From: Isoptericola halotolerans
Lineage (GTDB): Bacteria > Actinomycetota > Actinomycetes > Actinomycetales > Cellulomonadaceae
NCBI RefSeq assembly: GCF_013149785.1
Contig: NZ_JABEZU010000002.1
Location: 620,001-684,000, forward strand
Direction of reading: 5' to 3'
DNA: 64,000 bases
Part shown: piece by piece, positions 16,107 through 23,829 of the stretch
How the letters are laid out: each line of letters begins with the position of its first letter
How positions within the stretch are numbered: position 1 is the first letter of the stretch
Made by a program: the position numbers and the translations under genes
Notes under the pieces: generated by a model
What the model was told of the DNA's origin: nothing
The model's database searches: none
The model's input: the letters and a program-made list of their open reading frames with translations, nothing else

Positions 16107-17698
16107 GCCGCCTCAGGAACGCCGGACGGACCGCGCTCGCGACCGTCTCGGGACTCGCCGTCGTCGGCGTGCTCGGGGTGACCGCGGCGGTCGGTGACCA
16201 GTGGGTCGGGCGCTGGACGGGAGCGAGCCAGGCGGCCCTCGACGCCGGCACCCGGGAGATGCCCGTCGAGCCTGCCGAGCTGCCGTCCGTCTGCCCCGGC
16301 CCGGTGGCGCTCCCCGCCGGTGCGGACGTCGGCGACCAGCAGTTCAGCGCGGCACCCGTGCAGACCTCGACCACGCTCGCCGCGGCCGTCGACGGTGCGA
16401 CCCGGGCCCCCGGTCTGACCGGTCTCGACGGCTCGGACGCCGGTGCGCTGACCGAGGGGCCGGAGGCGGACGTGTCCGTCGGGCCGACGGACGACGTCCG
16501 GGTCCTGCGCGTCCAACCGTCCGCGGCCGACCCGCTGCGGGGCTCCGCCGCGGTCGCGTCGGTGACGACGGCCGGAGACCTGCGCGGGCTCGCCGCCGCC
16601 TCCTGCACGACGCCCAGCACGTCGCACTGGCTGGTCGGCGGCAGCAGCCGGGTCGGCTCCAGCGCCCTGCTGGCCGTGCAGAACCCCAGCAGCCGCCCCG
16701 CGTCCGTGGCGCTGGAGGTCTTCGGGCCGTCCGGCCCGGTCGCGGTGGGCGGCCAGGCCGCCTTCACCGTCGCGCCGGGCGAGGAGGTCGTCACCCGTCT
16801 CGACTCGCTCGCGCCCGAGCAGCGGCGTCTCGGGGTGCACGTGCAGGCCAGGGGCGCCCGCGTGACGGCATCGTTGCAGAGCCAGGAGATCGACGGGCTG
16901 GTCGCCGCGGGGACGGACCTGGTCGAGCCGGGCGGGGTGCCCGCGTCCTCCTTCGCCGTGACGGGTGTCGTCAGCCGCGGCGAGCCGGCGGACGACGAGC
17001 ACGCGGCAGCGCTGTGGCTGCTGGCCCCGCAGGAGGCCGGCACCGCGCACGTCAGCGTCTACGGCCCGGAGGGTCGGGTGACGCTGCGTGGCGCGGAGGA
17101 GGTCCCGCTCGCGGCGGGCGCCGTCACCGGGGTACCGCTCGGCGGCCTGGAGGCCGGCACCTACGCGGTGGTCGTGGACGCCGACGTCCCCGTGACCGGC
17201 GCGGCACGGTTCGCCGTCCCGGGGGAGCTTCCCGACGACGACGTCGTCGACGGCACCCCCTACGACGTCGCGTGGAGCGCCGCACGGGCGGTCGCAGCCC
17301 CCCAGGAACCGGCGTCGGGCCAGGTGGCGCTGCCACGGGGGGCCGACGGCGCGACCGTCGTCCTCGCGGGCGTCCCCGCGGTGCGCGACCCCGACGTGGC
17401 GCCCGACGGCGAGGTCGTGGCGACGGTCCGTGGGCTGGACGCCGAGGGCGCGGTCGCCGGCGAGCGGGAGGTCCGGGTCCCCGTGGGCGGGAGCGTCGAG
17501 GTACCGGCCGAGGACGTCGGGGCGTCGACGGCGGTCGTGGTCGACGCCGCGGCCGGCCCGGGATCGCTCGCCTGGTCGGTGCGGCTCACGACGGCCGACG
17601 CCGCAGAGACCCCCGGCGCACTGGTCGCCACGCTCGACCCGACGCCGACGCTCGTCGCACCCGGCGGGGTCGAGGTCCGGCGCGTCGACGCCTGGTGA
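16103..17698 (+). CDS. DUF5719-family secreted/anchored protein
   Basis: This 531-residue protein has a short basic N terminus and one hydrophobic segment (about 12-33), a signal anchor or uncleaved signal. A long Ala/Val/Asp/Gly-rich extracytoplasmic part follows, of beta-sandwich type (for example SSALLAVQNPSSRPASV and AGTYAVVVDADVPVTGA). No catalytic motif is visible. It is the conserved partner of the upstream GT2 in this locus (DUF5719), with which it overlaps by 4 nt. It may help fold, localise or present the product of that enzyme; the function is unproven. Confidence 0.8.
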   Translation: MSRLRNAGRTALATVSGLAVVGVLGVTAAVGDQWVGRWTGASQAALDAGTREMPVEPAELPSVCPGPVALPAGADVGDQQFSAAPVQTSTTLAAAVDGATRAPGLTGLDGSDAGALTEGPEADVSVGPTDDVRVLRVQPSAADPLRGSAAVASVTTAGDLRGLAAASCTTPSTSHWLVGGSSRVGSSALLAVQNPSSRPASVALEVFGPSGPVAVGGQAAFTVAPGEEVVTRLDSLAPEQRRLGVHVQARGARVTASLQSQEIDGLVAAGTDLVEPGGVPASSFAVTGVVSRGEPADDEHAAALWLLAPQEAGTAHVSVYGPEGRVTLRGAEEVPLAAGAVTGVPLGGLEAGTYAVVVDADVPVTGAARFAVPGELPDDDVVDGTPYDVAWSAARAVAAPQEPASGQVALPRGADGATVVLAGVPAVRDPDVAPDGEVVATVRGLDAEGAVAGEREVRVPVGGSVEVPAEDVGASTAVVVDAAAGPGSLAWSVRLTTADAAETPGALVATLDPTPTLVAPGGVEVRRVDAW

Positions 17699-17728
17699 CG
17701 CGCCGGACGACCTGCTCGGCCGACCCGC

Positions 17729-18202
17729 TCAGCGCCGCCCGAACCCGGGGTCGATCTCCTCCGGCGTGCGCGCCAGGAGGTGTGCCACCTGCTCCACGAC
17801 GACGTCGTGCACCAGGACCGCGAGGTCCTCGCCGTCGAGGCTGCGCGACTCGACGGGTCGCCGGTACACGACGATCCGCGCGGGCTGCCCCGACTCGGCA
17901 GGGAAGAGCCTGCCCAGCAGGACGCCGCCGGACTCCCACGGTGCCGGGTCCGACGGCGGTACGTCCTCGACGGCGAGCTCGGTGCCACCCACCGCGGGCC
18001 AGGAACGCTCCACCCGGGCCAGGGCGTCCAGGACGAGGTCGTCGAACCGCTCGGCCCGTGTGCGGTACCCGGGCGAGCCCGGGGGCAGCAGCGGGCCGCG
18101 GATCCCGCGCCCCCGGCGGTCCCGCCGACGACGCGCCTCCGGCGCGGGCGCCGTCTCGACGTGCCGGTCGCCGCCCGCAGGGCTCAGGTCGGAGCTGCTC
18201 AC
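17729..18202 (-). CDS. Metallopeptidase-family protein (Rv3259-like, zincin-like)
   Basis: This protein of about 157 residues starts at GTG 18202. It has a charged disordered N terminus, then RAERFDDLVLDALARVE and IVVYRRPVESRSLD. The C-terminal helix HDVVVEQVAHLLARTPEEID is where the family keeps its zincin-like site. Here the helix gives H-x3-V-E-x3-H rather than a clean HExxH, so peptidase activity is uncertain. It lies between DUF5719 and DUF3499 genes as in mycobacteria (Rv3259-Rv3258c). The longer open frame up to 18331 is not used because it would run into the DUF3499 coding region. Confidence 0.8.
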   Translation of the reverse strand: MSSSDLSPAGGDRHVETAPAPEARRRRDRRGRGIRGPLLPPGSPGYRTRAERFDDLVLDALARVERSWPAVGGTELAVEDVPPSDPAPWESGGVLLGRLFPAESGQPARIVVYRRPVESRSLDGEDLAVLVHDVVVEQVAHLLARTPEEIDPGFGRR

Positions 18203-18257
18203 CGTCCGAGGGTATCCGTGACCGGCGCGCCTGGACGGGGAGGGCGCAGCGGGCGCG

Positions 18258-18269
18258 TATCCTCCCTGC
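18258..18269 (+). promoter_or_regulatory. Predicted leaderless promoter of the DUF3499 gene
   Basis: TATCCT (18258-18263) ends 6 nt before GTG 18270; the same hexamer and geometry are seen at purK. Confidence 0.5.
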
Positions 18270-18638
18270 GTGAGATCGACCAGGCAGTGCTCGCGCACGG
18301 CATGCACGGAGGCTGCTGTGGCGACCCTCACCTACGTCTACGCGGACTCCACCGCGGTGCTCGGCCCCCTCGCCCAGCACGCGGAACCGCACAGCTACGA
18401 CCTGTGCTCCGTGCACGCCGAGCGACTGACCGCTCCGCGCGGGTGGGAGGTCGTCCGCCTGCAGCCGGAGTTCGCGGTCCCGCCGCCGTCGAAGGACGAC
18501 CTCTCGGCGCTGGCCGAGGCGGTGCGCGAGGCGGGACGGGCGCGTCCCGAGGTCACACCGTCCTCCGGTGAGCCGGACACGGTCACCGAGACCGCGCGCC
18601 GGGGTCATCTGCGCGTGCTGCGCGCCGAGTCCGACTGA
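18270..18638 (+). CDS. DUF3499-family protein (Rv3258c-like)
   Basis: This 122-residue protein is of unknown function. It has the DUF3499 core: CSRTACTEAAVATLTYVYAD near the start, then YDLCSVHAERLTAPRGWEVV. Cys7, Cys12 and the later Cys-x2-H suggest a small zinc-binding fold; this metal role is inference. It starts at GTG 18270 with a leaderless -10 and ends 3 nt before the convergent manA stop. The gene is conserved beside manB/manA and WhiB2 in actinobacteria. Confidence 0.85.
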   Translation: MRSTRQCSRTACTEAAVATLTYVYADSTAVLGPLAQHAEPHSYDLCSVHAERLTAPRGWEVVRLQPEFAVPPPSKDDLSALAEAVREAGRARPEVTPSSGEPDTVTETARRGHLRVLRAESD

Positions 18639-18641
18639 CCG

Positions 18642-19844
18642 TCACGGCACCCACGCGCACACGAGGTGCCCCGCACCGGTGGCGTGCAGCGGACCGGCGT
18701 CGTGCGGCACGAAGGCCGAGGACCCCTGGGGCAGGACGGCCGGTTCCGCGGCACTCTCCGCGCACAGGGTGACACGACCCCCCAGGCAGAGCACGACGCG
18801 CGGCCCGACGGCCGGCAGCACGACCTCCTGGCCCGGGCCCACGTCCGCGGTCGTCAGGGCGAACTCCGTGACCGGCGCGCGGTACGTGTGCACCGTGCCG
18901 TCCGGCCCGGACACCGTGCGCTCCGGCGCCACGGGTGGGCGCGGGACGAACGACGCGCACTCGAGCAGCGCGTCGCTGTCGACCCGCTTGGTCGTCAACC
19001 CGGCGCGCAGGACGTTGTCGCTCGACGCCATCACCTCGACCGCCAGGCCCGACAGGTAGGCGTGCACCTCGCCCGGCGGGAGGAACAGCCCCTCGCCCGG
19101 GTCGAGCGTGACCCGGTTGAGCAGCAACGAGGCGAGGGCACCGGGGTCGCCCGGGTGCTGGGCGGCCAGCGCCAGGACGGTCGCGTCGGCCCGGGCCGAC
19201 GGCGAGGAGGCCAACCGGTCCCGGACGGCGTCGACGGTGGCGGCCACCTCCTCGGCGCACCGGTCCGTCCCGCGTGCCGCCAGGAGGTGCGTGAAGGCTG
19301 CCCGGATGCCCCGCGGCGAGCGGTCGGCCTCCAGCGCGCCGCGGACCCGCTGGATCAACGGGCCGTCGAGACCGGCGAGCAGCTCCAGCACGGTCCGCGC
19401 CGTGCGGAACCCGGCCAGCCCTTCGAACTCGGTCAGGGCGACGACCATCTCGGGCTTGTGCTGGTCGTCGTGGAAGGACCGGTCGGGCGAGCCCGGTGCG
19501 ACGCCGAGCCGGTTCTCCCGGTTGAAGCCGGCCCGGGCGAGGTGCGGCCGGGGGTGCACCTGCAGGGAGAGCGCGCGGTCGGCGGCCAGGACCTTGAGGA
19601 GGAACGGGAGCCGGGGGCCGAAGAGGTCCGAGACCCGTCGGCCGAGCATCGCCTCCGGCGCCGACCGGACGAGCTCGTGCAGCGGGACGCCGTCGGCGCG
19701 GCTCGGGGCGCTCGGGTGCGCACCCAGCCACAGCTCGGCGACGGGGCCGCCGTCCGCGGGCGATCCCAGCAGCGCCGGGATGCGCGTCGGGGAGCCCCAG
19801 TCGTAGCGCCGCAACGGGTTCTCCAGAGGGTGCAACGCGGTCAC
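18642..19844 (-). CDS. manA: Mannose-6-phosphate isomerase, class I (copy 1)
   Basis: This 400-residue zinc enzyme interconverts fructose-6-P and mannose-6-P. Metal ligands are visible in LQVHPRPHLARAGF (Gln, His), DQHKPEMVVALT (Glu) and the later LPPGEVHAYL (His). The N terminus LENPLRRYDWGS is typical. The start GTG 19844 was set by alignment to copy 2 and to the family; the open frame continues upstream without family similarity. It provides mannose-6-P for ManB (GDP-mannose route) and perhaps for nonulosonate synthesis. It is about half identical by eye to the second ManA at 37842. Confidence 0.93.
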   Translation of the reverse strand: MTALHPLENPLRRYDWGSPTRIPALLGSPADGGPVAELWLGAHPSAPSRADGVPLHELVRSAPEAMLGRRVSDLFGPRLPFLLKVLAADRALSLQVHPRPHLARAGFNRENRLGVAPGSPDRSFHDDQHKPEMVVALTEFEGLAGFRTARTVLELLAGLDGPLIQRVRGALEADRSPRGIRAAFTHLLAARGTDRCAEEVAATVDAVRDRLASSPSARADATVLALAAQHPGDPGALASLLLNRVTLDPGEGLFLPPGEVHAYLSGLAVEVMASSDNVLRAGLTTKRVDSDALLECASFVPRPPVAPERTVSGPDGTVHTYRAPVTEFALTTADVGPGQEVVLPAVGPRVVLCLGGRVTLCAESAAEPAVLPQGSSAFVPHDAGPLHATGAGHLVCAWVP

Positions 19845-19892
19845 GGAGCCAGCCAACCACAGCAGCGCGGCGCGTCCAGGCAGGCGTCTCGT

Positions 19893-19914
19893 GTTCACCC
19901 GCAGGTCGCCTCCC
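19893..19914 (+). promoter_or_regulatory. PHO-box-like 11-bp direct repeat (acyltransferase-manB)
   Basis: Two adjacent 11-mers, GTTCACCCGCA and GGTCGCCTCCC, match the Streptomyces PhoP repeat unit G(G/T)TCAYYYR(G/C)G at 10 and 8 of 11 positions. The second unit overlaps the -35 region of the TAGCGT -10 at 19931, the usual position for PhoP activation. Confidence 0.5.
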
Positions 19915-19930
19915 GGCCACCGGCCGGGGC

Positions 19931-19936
19931 TAGCGT
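19931..19936 (+). promoter_or_regulatory. Probable -10 of the acyltransferase operon
   Basis: TAGCGT lies about 16 bp after the PHO-like box and would give a leader of about 40 nt carrying the GAGGAG ribosome-binding site (19973-19978). Confidence 0.4.
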
Positions 19937-19983
19937 TCGTCGGACGTGCCGAGACGCTCGGCTTCCGGACGTGAGGAGTGGTC

Positions 19984-22047
19984 GTGGCGGAGTCCGCGCG
20001 CGCCGTCGACCGGCCCCTCACCGGCGGGCCGCGGCACATCGTCGAGCTGCACGGGCTGCGCGGCCTGGCCCTGCTGCTCGTCGTCGTCTTCCACCTGTTC
20101 GGCGACGGCCGGGTCTCCGGCGGGGTCGACGTCTTCCTGATGGTCTCAGGGTTCCTCGTGACGACCGCGCTGGTGCGGCGGGCGGGCAGCGGGCGGCTGT
20201 CCCTGCGCGAGCGCTACGGCAGCTACGCCACGCGGCTCGTCCCTCCTGCGCTGGTGGTGCTGGTCTTCGTGGCGATCGCGGCCCGGACGGTGCTCCCTGC
20301 GGAGCAGGCGCTGCAGACCGGCCGAGAGATCGTGGCCTCGGCGCTGTACGTCGAGAACTGGGAGCTCATCGTCTCGCAGCTCACCTACGACGCGGCGGGA
20401 GCGGCGACGAGCCCCGTCCAGCACTTCTGGTCGCTGGCGGTCCAGGGCCAGTTCTTCCTCGTCTGGCCGGCCGTCGTCGTCGCGCTCGCGATGCTCGCCC
20501 GTCGACGCTCGCTGCGCCTCGAGCTCCTCGTGGCCCTCGTGGCGGGGGCAGGCACCGTGGCCTCGTTCCTGTGGGCTGCCCAGATGGTCGACAGAGACCA
20601 GCAGGTGGCCTACTTCCACTCGGCCGCCAGGTTCTGGGAGCTCGGTGCCGGTGCCCTGCTGGCGGTCGCCCTGCCGTACCTCGCGCTGCGCGGACCGGTG
20701 CGGGACGCGCTGGCGTGGGTCGGGCTGGTGATGGTGGTCGCCTCGGGCCTCCTCGTCGACGGCGCGACGCAGTACCCGGGCCCGTGGGCCCTCGTGCCCG
20801 TCGGTGGGGCCGTCCTCGTCGTCGTCGGCTCCGGCAGCGCGACCGGCCGCGGGCCGTCCATGGTGCTCGGGGCAGCGCCACTGAGGGGTGTCGCCCGGAT
20901 CTCCTACTCGTTGTACCTGTGGCACTGGCCGTTGCTGATCACCTACCTCGCGCTGCGTCAGCGGGACGCCGTCGGCTGGCGGGGGGCCGTGCTGGTGCTC
21001 GTCGCCTCGGTGCTGCTCGCCTGGGCGACGCACGGTCTCGTGGAGGAGCGTGGCAGAGCGCTGCTGGTCCGTCGCGGGACCGGGCGCGGGGGACTGACGG
21101 CAGCGGTCGCCACGTCCGTCCTGTGCCTGGTGGTCGGTGGAGCCGTGGCCGTGGTGGAGTCCCGCCAGAGCGCACACCTCGACCTGCTCGCCGAGCCGTC
21201 CCGCGACCACCCCGGCGCAGCGGTGCTGGCAGCGGGCTACACCGGGCCCGGCACGTGGACGGCGGCGCCGCGTCCGCAGCCGGAGATCGCGAGCCGGGAC
21301 GCGGCGCAGAGCAACGTCGACGGGTGCGCCGTGGACTCCGGTCCCGCAGAGGCCGAGGTCCGGGTGTGCCCGGTCGTCGAGCCGGCCCGCGCGACCCGCA
21401 CCGTGGTCCTGCTCGGCGCCTCGCACGTCGTCCAGTACGAGCCCGCCTTCGAGATGCTCGGTGCGGCGCACGGCTGGCGCGTGCTGACGGTCTCCAAGTC
21501 GGGGTGCCACTTCCAGCGGCCCGACGACGGCACGGAGGCCAGCTGTGCGACGTGGAACCGGGGTGCGCTCGACCGCGTCGTCGCGCTCGAACCCGACCTG
21601 GTGGTCGTCCTCGGGGCGGTCACGCGACGCGACGGCCCGGACCGGGTCCTGCCAGGGCACGTGGAGGCATGGCGAGACCTGGAGGCCGCCGGTCTGCGGG
21701 TGGCCACGCTGCGCGACAACCCGCGGTTCGAACGGTCCCCGACGATGTGCCTGCGGGACGACGGCCCGGACGCATCCTGCGGGAGGAGCCGCGACGAGGT
21801 GCTCGCTCCGCGCAACCCGGCGGAGCACGCCGACGGTGTCCCGGCGACGGTGGCCCACGTCGACCTGACGCGCTGGATCTGCGACGGCGCGCAGTGCCCT
21901 GCGGTCGTCGGCAACGTGCTCGTCTACCGGGACAAGGGCCATCTCTCGGCGACGTACGTCCGGTCGCTCGCGCCCTACCTCGACGAGCAGCTGCGCCGCG
22001 AGGTGCCGTGGCTCCACGCCGCCGGTGAGCAGGCCGTCGCACCGTAG
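19984..22047 (+). CDS. OafA/YrhL-type membrane acyltransferase with SGNH domain
   Basis: This 687-residue protein has an acyltransferase-3 membrane domain (about residues 12-370). It opens with HIVELHGLRGLALLLVVVFH and has the GGVDVFLMVSGFL motif and YSLYLWHWPL, with about ten or eleven TMs. An extracytoplasmic SGNH-hydrolase-like domain follows, with a LLGASHVVQYEP block and the late DKGHLSATYVRSL segment carrying the Asp/His pair. Such proteins transfer acetyl groups to surface polysaccharides. GTG 19984 is favoured over GTG 19978 because GAGGAG lies 5 nt upstream. Its TAG stop forms part of the next gene's -10. Confidence 0.9.
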   Translation: MAESARAVDRPLTGGPRHIVELHGLRGLALLLVVVFHLFGDGRVSGGVDVFLMVSGFLVTTALVRRAGSGRLSLRERYGSYATRLVPPALVVLVFVAIAARTVLPAEQALQTGREIVASALYVENWELIVSQLTYDAAGAATSPVQHFWSLAVQGQFFLVWPAVVVALAMLARRRSLRLELLVALVAGAGTVASFLWAAQMVDRDQQVAYFHSAARFWELGAGALLAVALPYLALRGPVRDALAWVGLVMVVASGLLVDGATQYPGPWALVPVGGAVLVVVGSGSATGRGPSMVLGAAPLRGVARISYSLYLWHWPLLITYLALRQRDAVGWRGAVLVLVASVLLAWATHGLVEERGRALLVRRGTGRGGLTAAVATSVLCLVVGGAVAVVESRQSAHLDLLAEPSRDHPGAAVLAAGYTGPGTWTAAPRPQPEIASRDAAQSNVDGCAVDSGPAEAEVRVCPVVEPARATRTVVLLGASHVVQYEPAFEMLGAAHGWRVLTVSKSGCHFQRPDDGTEASCATWNRGALDRVVALEPDLVVVLGAVTRRDGPDRVLPGHVEAWRDLEAAGLRVATLRDNPRFERSPTMCLRDDGPDASCGRSRDEVLAPRNPAEHADGVPATVAHVDLTRWICDGAQCPAVVGNVLVYRDKGHLSATYVRSLAPYLDEQLRREVPWLHAAGEQAVAP

Positions 22048-22056
22048 GCTGGCCCG
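22045..22056 (+). promoter_or_regulatory. Leaderless promoter of manB built on the upstream stop codon
   Basis: TAGGCT (22045-22050) begins with the TAG stop of the acyltransferase and ends 6 nt before GTG 22057. Confidence 0.5.
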
Positions 22057-23493
22057 GTGACCGACCTGTCGAGCATCATCAAGGCCTACGACGTCCGTGG
22101 CGTGGTCCCCGACCAGCTCTCGCCCTCCGTGGCCCGGGCGATCGGCGTGGCGTTCGCCACCGCCGTCGTGCGGGCCGACGGCGCCACGCGCGTCGTCGTC
22201 GGGCACGACATGCGCGACTCCGGGCCCGCCCTGGTGGAGGCCTTCACCGAGGGCGTGACGGCGACCGGCGTCGACGTGGTGCGGATCGGCCTGTGCTCCA
22301 CCGACGGCCTGTACTTCGCCTCGGGCCGGCTCGACGCCCCCGGTGCGATGTTCACCGCGTCGCACAACCCCGCGCGCTACAACGGCCTCAAGCTCTGCCG
22401 CTCCGGCGCCCGGCCCGTGGGGCAGGACACCGGGCTGGCGCAGGTCCGGGAGCTGGCCGAGCAGATCCTCGACGGCGACGGCGTCGCGGCAGCCGACGCT
22501 CCGGGCCGGGTGAGCGACGTGGACCTGCTGGGCGAGTACGCGGCGTTCCTGCGGGACCTGGTGGACGTCTCGGACGTGCGGCCGCTGAAGGTCGTGGTCG
22601 ACGCGGGCAACGGCATGGCCGGTCTCACCGTCCCCGCCGTGCTCGGCACCGGCGCGGGCCTGCCCGCGCTGCCGCTCGACGTCGTCCCGCTCTACTTCGA
22701 GCTCGACGGGACCTTCCCGAACCACGAGGCGAACCCTCTCGAGCCCGCGAACCTCGTCGACCTGCAGGCCGCGGTCGTCGCCCACGAGGCGGACCTCGGT
22801 CTCGCCTTCGACGGCGACGCCGACCGCTGCTTCGTGGTGGACGAGCGCGGAGGGGCGGTCTCGCCGTCCGCGATCACGGCGCTGGTCGGCATGCGCGAGG
22901 CCGCCCGCGAGCAGGCCGCCGGACGCACCCCGACGATCATCCACAACCTCATCACGTCGCGTGCCGTCCCCGACCTGCTCGGGTCGGGCGCCACGCGCCT
23001 GGTGCGCACGCGGGTGGGACACTCGTTCATCAAGCAGTCCATGGCCGAGCACGACGCGGTGTTCGGCGGGGAGCACTCGGCGCACTACTACTTCCGGGAC
23101 TTCTGGTTCGCCGACACCGGGATGCTCGCGGCGCTGCACGTGCTCGCCGCCCTGGGCGAGCAGGCCCACCCGCTGTCGGCGCTGGCCGAGATGTACACGC
23201 CGTACAGCGCCTCCGGGGAGATCAACACGGCGCTCGGCCCGGGCGCCGACGTCACCGCCGTCGTCGACCGTGTGCGGGACGCCTACGTCCGGGCCTACCC
23301 GGACGCGGTCGTGGACTCGCTCGACGGCATGACGATCGCCCACTGGGACGGGATGCACCCGCAGTGGTGGTTCAACCTGCGGGCGTCCAACACCGAGCCG
23401 CTGCTGCGCCTCAACGTCGAGGCGGCCGACGAGGACATCATGATCAAGGTGCGCGACGACGTCCTGTCGCTCGTGCGGGAGGAGAAGGCATGA
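22057..23493 (+). CDS. manB: Phosphomannomutase/phosphoglucomutase
   Basis: This 478-residue alpha-D-phosphohexomutase interconverts mannose-6-P and mannose-1-P (or the glucose esters). The active phosphoserine is Ser102 in TASHNPARYNG, the Mg loop is AFDGDADRCFVVD, the sugar loop is FGGEHSAHYYFRDF, and the phosphate loop is RASNTEPLLRLNVE. All four motifs are intact. Length is normal. The start GTG 22057 has a -10 hexamer at leaderless spacing. It overlaps the small Trm112-like gene by 4 nt, the usual actinobacterial order. Confidence 0.95.
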   Translation: MTDLSSIIKAYDVRGVVPDQLSPSVARAIGVAFATAVVRADGATRVVVGHDMRDSGPALVEAFTEGVTATGVDVVRIGLCSTDGLYFASGRLDAPGAMFTASHNPARYNGLKLCRSGARPVGQDTGLAQVRELAEQILDGDGVAAADAPGRVSDVDLLGEYAAFLRDLVDVSDVRPLKVVVDAGNGMAGLTVPAVLGTGAGLPALPLDVVPLYFELDGTFPNHEANPLEPANLVDLQAAVVAHEADLGLAFDGDADRCFVVDERGGAVSPSAITALVGMREAAREQAAGRTPTIIHNLITSRAVPDLLGSGATRLVRTRVGHSFIKQSMAEHDAVFGGEHSAHYYFRDFWFADTGMLAALHVLAALGEQAHPLSALAEMYTPYSASGEINTALGPGADVTAVVDRVRDAYVRAYPDAVVDSLDGMTIAHWDGMHPQWWFNLRASNTEPLLRLNVEAADEDIMIKVRDDVLSLVREEKA

Positions 23494-23690
23494 CCACCGA
23501 CCACACCCCCTGGATCGACCCCTGGGTCCGCTCCGTGCTGCGGTGCCCCGTGACCGGCGCCGAGCTCGTCGACGCGCACGGTCCGGACGGTGAGCCCGAG
23601 CTCCGCTCGACCGACCCCGAGCGGCCGCTCGCCTACCCGGTGCGGGACGGCATCCCGGTGCTCCTGGAGTCGGAGGCGCGGGCGGTCTGA
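23490..23690 (+). CDS. Trm112-family small protein
   Basis: This 66-residue protein overlaps the manB stop (ATGA). It shows the Trm112 fold signature: SVLRCPVTGAELV, a short insert, then YPVRDGIPVLLESEA. Only one Cys is left of the zinc-ribbon pairs seen in eukaryotic Trm112, as is usual in bacterial members. The partner may be a methyltransferase; its role beside manB is unknown. Confidence 0.88.
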   Translation: MTTDHTPWIDPWVRSVLRCPVTGAELVDAHGPDGEPELRSTDPERPLAYPVRDGIPVLLESEARAV

Positions 23691-23711
23691 TATCGCTCGA
23701 ATGAACTGGCG

Positions 23712-23747
23712 GTGAATAGATGTCCGCCGCGGAGTGAACATCTGTCC
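23712..23747. repeat. GTGAA-N4-TGTCC direct repeat, 22 bp apart, upstream of the GT29 operon
   Basis: GTGAATAGATGTCC (23712-23725) and GTGAACATCTGTCC (23734-23747) are spaced by 22 bp, two helical turns. The flanking 6-mers AGATGT/ACATCT also form an inverted repeat. Read on the minus strand, units one and three of the 11-bp register (GTTCACTCCGC, ATTCACCGCCA) resemble PHO half-sites. The region is AT-richer than its surroundings and ends in a short T-run (23756-23760). Confidence 0.4.
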
Positions 23748-23785
23748 AGCGGCTCTTTTTCGCCAGAATGCGTCTTTGCTCTCGC

Positions 23786-23791
23786 TACGAT
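23786..23791 (+). promoter_or_regulatory. Probable -10 of the GT29-GT8 operon
   Basis: TACGAT lies 38 nt before ATG 23830. GAGGGAAG (23813-23820) supplies the ribosome-binding site. No good -35 is visible. Confidence 0.35.
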
Positions 23792-23829
23792 TCCTCGGGT
23801 CAGCAGGTGTCTGAGGGAAGTTGAGATCG

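Noticed and set aside
20146-23358. A 1070-residue antisense open frame over the acyltransferase and manB
   Set aside because: Low-complexity composition and complete overlap with clear enzymes; long stop-free antisense frames are expected at this GC content.
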